Source: Prunella strophiata
Taxonomy: Eukaryota > Chordata > Aves > Passeriformes > Prunellidae
Length of the DNA stretch: 64,000 nucleotides
NCBI GenBank assembly: GCA_036583965.1
Contig: JAZBQD010000015.1
Location: 85,077,309-85,141,308, forward strand
Direction: 5' to 3'
Position numbers and translations under genes: made by a program
The notes under the pieces: generated by a model
What the model saw: only the letters and a program-made list of their open reading frames with translations
Told to the model about the DNA's origin: nothing
Database searches by the model: none
In this document: positions 57,587 through 64,000 of the stretch, in pieces
How positions within the stretch are numbered: position 1 is the first letter of the stretch
Layout: each line of letters begins with the position of its first letter

Positions 57587-59294
57587 CTAAGACAAGAGAC
57601 TTTTTTGAAAAATCCTATAATGAGCAGTGAAGCAAAAACCATGCTTGGTTCATGACAATCCCATGTGTCAAAGCCTGCAACAGTAGCAAGTATTTGTACC
57701 AAATCCTGCTCTTGCAGGATTAGCACCATAGTCTGTTCTCCCTCTAGATTTGCTGAGCATCCCTTTCAGCATTTATCTTTCTACTTGTTATATTTGACAC
57801 AGTGACTAATCTGAACTACATTTAGCTCTATTGAAGGGTTTGGAATCAAAAAGCATCAGAAAGGCTTCTGTTTGAGGGTGGAAGGAAAAGAATAGAATCT
57901 AAATGTTAAGTGTTCACATCTAAGCTATTTCTAGTTAGAAAACAAGCATTTCAAAATAAAGACAGACATAAAACAAATGAGTTACTTTCACTACAGGGAG
58001 TGTTTATGGCAGCTTTCTATTCAGTTTTAATTAGTTAAGTGTTATGTATGCCTGGAAATGATTAGGTTATTGGAACTATGTAAGTCCATGGACTCACTTG
58101 TTCAAGTTCACCTTGTGATGAATCACTTTTTAATTTGACAAATGCAAGCATTAAGGGACTTATTTTCCACTTGGGGATCATGGGATCATCACCATCCTCA
58201 AAAACAAGGCTGACCCAGTATTGAACAGCCTCAGCTAAGTGCTGGCAAGTCAGCTGGATCATTTGATTTCAGTGCTTAAACAACCTCCTGAAGCAGTGGA
58301 AATCCTGGATCAGGTCATACATGCACCATGAACTAGGGAACCAGAGCTGAGCATGTAGCATCTTGATTCCAAGACACTATGAAAAACCCTTTTATTTGAG
58401 TGACAAATAAAAGAAACTGCCTAAAAAGCACCATGTTTTGTACCTGAGTCATAGACTATGTATTAAAAGGAAATTACACCCAAAGTTTATTTAATAATAT
58501 TCTGGCAATATTGACATAGTATACCTTCTACAACTTAGCAAAGATGGTCAACTATAAGTTCACCAACTTAATGACAACAGTGAAATCTCATAGAATCAAG
58601 TAACACTTTACCAAATCTGCATTTTTATTACACATGTCTTCTCCTACTAATGTCCCAAACTTCCTTAATGTACATCAGAGATTTGAAAAACTTTTGCACC
58701 ACCCTAAGCACACTAAGTGTCTAGCAAGCCTAACATGCCACTGCTATAGGCAGATCACAAAACTATGCAAAATATTTCACTTTTCTGTTTTTGATTTTCT
58801 GGATAATTTTTTGAATTTGTGTTGTAAACTTAGTCAGCTGTATTTTTTTTAAACAAGGGTTTTAGAATTCATTCTGAGCTTAACTAAGAACTCTGTTGCC
58901 CTTAGAAATCAATATCAAAGAAGCTAGAATGAAGTAGTTCTATCCTCCAGTGTTCTTCTCAGTTTACTGAGGTGCAGCATCAGATAGAAAAGGATTACAG
59001 AGGGCTCCTGTGAGAATGTGGTTCTCTCGTTTGGTGGTTTGGGGTTGGTTTTCTTTTGTGGCCTACAGTTTTGATAGTCAGAAATCAGGTTGCCCCCATC
59101 TGGTTTTTCCACTGGTAATTCAGAAACAAAAGATAAATCATTCTGACACTTCAAACTGAATACAAGCTTAATCAGATACATGGAAATAGCCACCTGAAAA
59201 AAAGCAATGTAAGTAAACTCAATTATTTAATTATCCAGCTTCAAGCATTTCTGGTCTAATTCATCCTTCTGAAGTAACATTCATGTACAGTTAC
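57587..59294 (-). other. SSR1: SSR1 intron 2
   Basis: 1.7 kb intron. Two short open frames on the - strand (58062-58262, 58924-59193) have no recognisable domain and no matching splice phases. Confidence 0.8.
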
Positions 59295-59407
59295 CAAGTC
59301 TGTTGGCTCATCTTCTTCAACTTCAGCTTCGTCATCTTCATCTTCAACTATAGTATCTTCCACAGCTTCCTCATCTTCTGTAGCATCTTGAGCTGCAACC
59401 AATAAAC
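59295..59407 (-). CDS. SSR1: SSR1 coding exon 2 (acidic lumenal segment)
   Basis: Encodes [20 protein letters not shown] and [18 protein letters not shown] (residues 29-66). The acidic stretch is the proposed calcium-binding region of TRAP-alpha. The first codon is completed from exon 1. Donor GTAACT. Confidence 0.95.
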
Positions 59408-61457
59408 CTGCCAAAACAAAAAGCAAACACAATAAAGTCTTTTAAATGCCCAGTTAATCAACAAAAAACTGACGTTTAAGTACAATTCTCAAACTAATGC
59501 TTGAGGGAACTTCTTAAAAACCTTTCCTAATACAGTGTTTTGAAGCCTCAGTTGCAAAAAACTCCTATTCTAATGATGTCTGTGTTGATTTTTCAGCCTT
59601 ATTCCTTTGCTAAAAACTTTCTCACTTACTAATTTATCCACCACTAAGTTCAAAACCAAAAATTTACAGCTGGATGACAAAAGGTTCAGCATTGCCTAAA
59701 TTTGCAGAAGTCAACCAATTCACCTTAAAAGCTATTGTTCAATTTTTTAAATGTTAACATGTGAAAATAATTCAATTTTGCAATCACAAAAGTGAAAATA
59801 AGGTGTTCCTATTGCCAGGAAATTAATTTAGTAAGTACTGTTTCTTCTAAGACTAGCAAGTCTAACAAGTTATTAGCACACTGGTAACAGAACACTTTGA
59901 AAGGTACCTAAAAAGTTACTTTCTTTTTTTTGTACTTACTTTTATCCAAGTTTTGAAACCCAAAGAATGTCTTTTTTACTACGATCTCCTCAACATCATG
60001 TATAGCCATGTATCCAACAGAACCACAACATCAGTCAGAAAAGAAACGTGACCTAGAGCAAGGCTCCAAGACAAGTGCAATCTGATAGTCCATTGCCTCT
60101 TTGCTTTCGTGGAGCCAAGCCTCATACATTCAAACACTGGGCAAATATGATTAATAACAATACTGGCCACGGGACAAAGTTCTGTCTGTTTGCAGTTCAG
60201 AGCACATGCAAGCAAGGCTGAGATCTAAAACATGTGCACAAAATGACAGGTTTGGGGATTTTTTTTTAACAAACACAACATTTTCTGAATATAAAAGAGT
60301 AGAAATGAATGGATGACTGATTTACAAAGGTCTGAAAAAAGACCTAGCTGCTATAAACAGAAAATTTAAAAGAAATATTTTAAAATTTTCATGGGAAATA
60401 TCCCATGTGGGGATCCACTTGAGCAGGACAAGTGGATCCAAGTGAATTTCACAAGGACTTAAGAATTGCCAGTTAGTGCTAGAGAGAGCAAACCCAACCT
60501 CTCCTCTCAAGTGTCTTTAGAAGGCACACTCAAAGACTTTTGCTCGACCATGTGCAATACTTAACCTAAACCTTAACTACCGTGATTTTTATTTGATGTT
60601 TTAAACTTATAAGTGTGGAAAAATTTTAATTTCTACAAAAATTCTTACAAATAAAGGGGGGGGGGGGGATTTTAAATTAAAACGAACAGCGTACAGATAG
60701 GCTGTAGGCACCCTTTGCCATCTGCTGCCCAGCACACCCTCAGACCCCTTCGGGTGTTTTCGAAGGATGTCAGAGGGGCTGATGATGTGGCAATAGCGGG
60801 AGAGCTCTGGGAAGGGACTCGCACACGGCGTGTGCTGCAGCCCGCCGCAGGAGCCGGGCGAGAAGCCTTCCCAAACTTAGTAGTAGGGAGGCAATTTCCA
60901 GATCGTGAATCAGATAACGCCACAGCGTAAACAGAGATTAGCGCTGCTCGGTGTCGCCAAGGACACTCGGGGGGTGGCGGCAGACGAGGTGGGAAGGCAG
61001 GGTGGCAGCCAGCGCATCTGTTAGGGAATGTGGGACCCAGCACGGCCGGGGAGAAGGACAAGCCCGCTGCCGCCGCCTCAGGAGGGGCTCTCCGGCTCTC
61101 CCGGGCCGCTGTCACGGCCGGGCCCGAGGCCGCTGCCCGCAGGGCGCTGCCCGACAGCGCGGCTCGCTGCGCCGGGAGGGGCCGGAGCGCGGCCCTGCGC
61201 CCTCCAGGCGCCCTCGGACGGGGCCGGGCCCCGCAGGCACCGGGCCGGGAACCGGAGCCCCGGCGGCGGCCGCCACGTGCGCGGGCGGCCGGGGCGATGA
61301 ATGAGCGGCGCCGCCGCCGCCTCTCGGCGGAGCTCCCGCAGGCCCGGCCCGAGCAGCTCCCCCTTCCCGCGGAGATCCCCGCAAACACACCCGCACACCC
61401 ACCCACCCAGCAGCCCCGCTCCCCGGCGGTGACGGCCGCTCGCCCGCCCGCCCTCAC
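59408..61457 (-). other. SSR1: SSR1 intron 1
   Basis: 2.05 kb intron; its 5' end lies in the CpG island. It contains a G13 homopolymer at 60656-60668 and a CACGTG E-box at 61274. No extra exon supported. Confidence 0.85.
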
Positions 61458-61542
61458 CTGGGCCGCCGCGGGCGCCCCCGAGCAGCAGCGCGGCGGGGAA
61501 GACGAGCAGGGCGAGCAGCAGCAGCTGCGACAGGCGGCTCAT
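61458..61542 (-). CDS. SSR1: SSR1 coding exon 1 (start codon, signal peptide)
   Basis: The ATG at 61542-61540 (context ACCGCCATGA, G at -3) opens MSRLSQLLLLALLVFPAALL followed by LGGARGGP, a typical hydrophobic signal peptide aligned to mammalian MRLLPRLLLLLLLVFPA. The exon ends one base into Gly29 before GTGAGG. Upstream the frame stays open for some codons but has no earlier ATG. Confidence 0.93.
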
Positions 61543-61960
61543 GGCGGTGATGAGGACGGCAGCGGCGGTCGCGGCGACCCGAGCCCTCCCGCGCACCCTG
61601 TCCGGGCTGGCTGCCGCGGCGGGATGTCTAAATGGCGGCGGGCGCTGGGGCTGGAGCGGCAGCTGGAGCCGCCTCCCCGCGCTGCTCCATCCGGGGCCGC
61701 GCCCGCCCCGCTCCGCCTCCGCGGACGTGGCTCGGCCGGGCAGGAGGCGCGGCGCACACGTGAGCCCCGGCGGGGCGGCGCTCCCGGAACTCCCGGAACT
61801 CCCGGCTCTTCCTCCGCTCCTCCTCCGCTCCCCCTCCGCTCCCGGAGCGGGGACCCCATCCCGGGAAGCGCCCGCGGCACCCAGCCTCCCGTGCCGGGAG
61901 CCTTCGGACGGCGCTCCCGGGTCCTGCGCAGCGCCAGGGGTTGGACTTCGACGGTCCTCG
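61543..61960 (-). promoter_or_regulatory. SSR1: SSR1 promoter and 5'UTR in CpG island
   Basis: GC- and CpG-dense sequence, part of an island covering about 60,900-61,960. It has several GC boxes, a YY1-like AAATGGCGGC (about 61632), CACGTG at 61757 and GACGTGG at 61724-61730, which is the core of the XBP1/ATF6 element. SSR1 is a known unfolded-protein-response target (established knowledge); use of this site is inference. It also contains the 9-bp seed repeat at 61781-61805. Confidence 0.75.
61781..61805. repeat. Short 9-bp tandem repeat, same unit as the big array
   Basis: CTCCC, two full GGAACTCCC units (61786-61794, 61795-61803) and GG: 25 bp of perfect period 9, in the same orientation as the array at 62652. 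Confidence 0.9.
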
Positions 61961-62016
61961 TGGAGTTACAAAACGTGTAATTTGGGGATGTAATCTGTCA
62001 AGCGGCGGGTACAAGC
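61961..62016. other. Unique spacer between SSR1 promoter and LTR-like element
   Basis: Short non-repetitive stretch; nothing recognised. Confidence 0.6.
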
Positions 62017-62651
62017 AAGCTCTGTGTGATGCCCGGGTGTTAGAAAGACGAATTACTTGTCGGTAGAAGCGCCTTGTTGAGGTTTAGGCCTTGACATGCT
62101 ACAGTGATCTCAGACCCAGGCAGAGCCTGGGAAGGAGGATGTAGCAATAATAGTGGATACAAAGAATGCAGAATTTACAGGCCACAAATACATTTGGCAG
62201 AACTCCCAAGATAAGTAGGAAACTTAATAAACCCAGTAACTCTGCTGAATTACCTCTGAGTGGATAAAAGGTAATTCTGACAGGTGGAGATCACGGCCAC
62301 CCACTCATGGACCACCGACCCCAGAAACCCCCTGACTCCTAAGCAGAGAAAGACTGAGCATGTGGATTAATCAGCATGGGAGAGTCATTAACCAATAAAA
62401 GGTAGAATACGACTTAATAAGAGAAATATGTAACTTGTAGATAATGAACGTTGATGCCTCTGTTTGCTAAAATGTATAAATAGTGAAAAGTTTGGATAGT
62501 TGACATGCTTGATTTGTGGAATACCACTGAGCACCCAGGCTGGTGCAACTCTGGAGAAAATGATCAATGTCTCTCTTGAGTGTGAAACTATTGGCTTATT
62601 GCACACCAGGTAACAAGTCCAGTTTCTTCTGGACAACAGTGGATCCCTTCC
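62017..62651 (+). mobile_element. LTR-like element, copy 1
   Basis: It starts AAGCTCTGTGTGATGCCCGG and is repeated at about 98% identity from 63651. Visible promoter-type signals on the + strand are ACCAAT (about 62390) and TATAAATAG (62475-62483). The likely LTR body ends with ACAACA (about 62638), then GTGGATCCCTTCC leads straight into the 9-bp array. TG...CA ends, size (about 610 bp) and TATA suggest the LTR of an avian endogenous retrovirus. No gag, pol or env sequence is present. It could instead be part of a larger tandem (macrosatellite) unit. Confidence 0.6.
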
Positions 62652-63650
62652 GGAACTCCCGGAACTCCCGGAACTCCCGGAACTCCCGGAACTCCCGGAA
62701 CTCCCGGAACTCCCGGAACTCCCGGAACTCCCGGAACTCCCGGAACTCCCGGAACTCCCGGAACTCCCGGAACTCCCGGAACTCCCGGAACTCCCGGAAC
62801 TCCCGGAACTCCCGGAACTCCCGGAACTCCCGGAACTCCCGGAACTCCCGGAACTCCCGGAACTCCCGGAACTCCCGGAACTCCCGGAACTCCCGGAACT
62901 CCCGGAACTCCCGGAACTCCCGGAACTCCCGGAACTCCCGGAACTCCCGGAACTCCCGGAACTCCCGGAACTCCCGGAACTCCCGGAACTCCCGGAACTC
63001 CCGGAACTCCCGGAACTCCCGGAACTCCCGGAACTCCCGGAACTCCCGGAACTCCCGGAACTCCCGGAACTCCCGGAACTCCCGGAACTCCCGGAACTCC
63101 CGGAACTCCCGGAACTCCCGGAACTCCCGGAACTCCCGGAACTCCCGGAACTCCCGGAACTCCCGGAACTCCCGGAACTCCCGGAACTCCCGGAACTCCC
63201 GGAACTCCCGGAACTCCCGGAACTCCCGGAACTCCCGGAACTCCCGGAACTCCCGGAACTCCCGGAACTCCCGGAACTCCCGGAACTCCCGGAACTCCCG
63301 GAACTCCCGGAACTCCCGGAACTCCCGGAACTCCCGGAACTCCCGGAACTCCCGGAACTCCCGGAACTCCCGGAACTCCCGGAACTCCCGGAACTCCCGG
63401 AACTCCCGGAACTCCCGGAACTCCCGGAACTCCCGGAACTCCCGGAACTCCCGGAACTCCCGGAACTCCCGGAACTCCCGGAACTCCCGGAACTCCCGGA
63501 ACTCCCGGAACTCCCGGAACTCCCGGAACTCCCGGAACTCCCGGAACTCCCGGAACTCCCGGAACTCCCGGAACTCCCGGAACTCCCGGAACTCCCGGAA
63601 CTCCCGGAACTCCCGGAACTCCCGGAACTCCCGGAACTCCCGGAACTCCC
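62652..63650. repeat. Minisatellite: 111 perfect copies of GGAACTCCC
   Basis: 999 bp made only of the 9-bp unit, without a single mismatch. Each unit carries a CCGG/CpG and a GGAA. All six reading frames are open because the period is a multiple of three and no stop can form, so long open frames on both strands are artefacts of the repeat. Confidence 0.98.
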
Positions 63651-64000
63651 AAGCTCTGGTGTTGATGCCCGGGTGTTAGAAAGACGAATTACTTGTCGGT
63701 AGAAGCGCCTTGTTGAGGTTTAGGCCTTGACATGCTACAGTGATCTCAGACCCAGGCAGAGCCTGGGAAGGAGGATGTAGCAATAATAGTGGATACAAAG
63801 AATGCAGAATTTACAGGCCACAAGGACATTTGGCAGAACTCCCAAGATAAGTAGGAAACTTAATAAACCCAATAACTCTGCTGAATTAGCTCTGAGTGGA
63901 TAAAAGGTAATTCTGGCAGGTGGAGATCACGGCCACCCACTCATGACCACCGACCCCAGAAACCCCCTGACTCCTAAGCAGAGAAAGACTGAGCATGTGG
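63651..64000 (+). mobile_element. LTR-like element, copy 2 (cut by window end)
   Basis: It begins AAGCTCTGGTGTTGATGCCC directly after the array and follows copy 1 through GAGCATGTGG, with about six substitutions and small indels in some 338 bp. The rest lies beyond the window, so it is unknown whether a second array follows. Confidence 0.75.

Noticed and set aside
58062..58262. 66-codon - strand frame in SSR1 intron 2
   Set aside because: It reads like ordinary protein but matches nothing I know and does not fit the SSR1 reading frame. Exons 2 and 3 join without it.
58591..58606. CATAGAATC resembling the 3' tail of avian CR1 LINEs
   Set aside because: A single short match without tandem tail units or upstream CR1 sequence.
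60672..61457. 261-codon - strand open frame next to SSR1 exon 1
   Set aside because: It lies in SSR1 intron 1 in a GC-rich stretch. The composition is low complexity and the known exon 1 to exon 2 junction skips it.
61030..61993. Long + strand open frames over the SSR1 promoter
   Set aside because: GC-rich CpG-island sequence has few stops. The residues are Ala/Arg/Pro-rich with no domain, and the real gene is on the - strand.
62638..62660. TGGATCCC after the LTR end as a retroviral primer-binding site
   Set aside because: It begins with TGG as such sites do, but I could not match it to a known tRNA 3' end.
62652..63650. CRISPR-like array
   Set aside because: Pure 9-bp tandem repeat without spacers, in a vertebrate genome.
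62567..63679. 370-codon + strand open frame and its 354-codon - strand partner
   Set aside because: Both are direct products of the 9-bp array, whose period is a multiple of three with no possible stop codon. There is no gene structure around them.

Overview
The window is vertebrate nuclear DNA, most likely from a bird and plausibly a songbird. Two single-copy genes can be read exon by exon: RREB1 (Ras-responsive element-binding protein 1) on the + strand and SSR1 (signal sequence receptor subunit 1, TRAP-alpha) on the - strand. They lie tail to tail, as they do in other amniotes. Short introns, very little interspersed repeat and no mammalian SINE/LINE sequence suggest a bird. The species cannot be fixed from the sequence alone.

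Layout. 1-38,820 holds the 3' two-thirds of RREB1. Five coding exons (793-932, 14499-14688, 16200-18939, 32311-33054, 35167-35654) join in frame into 1,433 residues plus stop, carrying 12 intact C2H2 zinc fingers, PxDLS-type CtBP motifs and an AT-hook-like patch. The N-terminal exons lie upstream of the window. The 3'UTR is about 3.2 kb and ends near a strong AATAAA at 38,795. 38,821 to about 47,515 is intergenic, with no gene I can support. About 47,515-61,640 is SSR1: eight coding exons give a 288-residue protein with a signal peptide, an acidic lumenal segment, the TRAP-alpha lumenal domain, one membrane span and a basic cytosolic tail. The 3'UTR is long and the promoter is a CpG island. 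62,017-64,000 is repetitive: an LTR-like element, then 111 perfect copies of a 9-bp unit (999 bp), then a second copy of the LTR-like element running off the window.

Most notable observations. (1) The RREB1 intron at 18,940-32,310 contains the decayed remains of a zinc-finger exon (24120-24274) that vertebrate relatives include as an in-frame cassette. Here it has a frameshift, a stop and no good donor, and the flanking exons join in frame without it. (2) The 9-bp array is perfectly homogeneous, open in all six frames, CpG-, CCGG- and GGAA-bearing on every unit and G-quadruplex-compatible on one strand. The same unit occurs about twice, in tandem, in the SSR1 promoter 850 bp away. (3) The RREB1 3'UTR holds a 100-nt near-perfect hairpin (37013-37112), flanked by TTAA and shaped like a piggyBac-type MITE, which would also be a strong RNA stem-loop.

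The two genes have no direct pathway link. RREB1 is a nuclear transcription factor downstream of Ras/MAPK; SSR1 is a subunit of the ER translocon-associated protein complex. Most of the window is intron, UTR or spacer.
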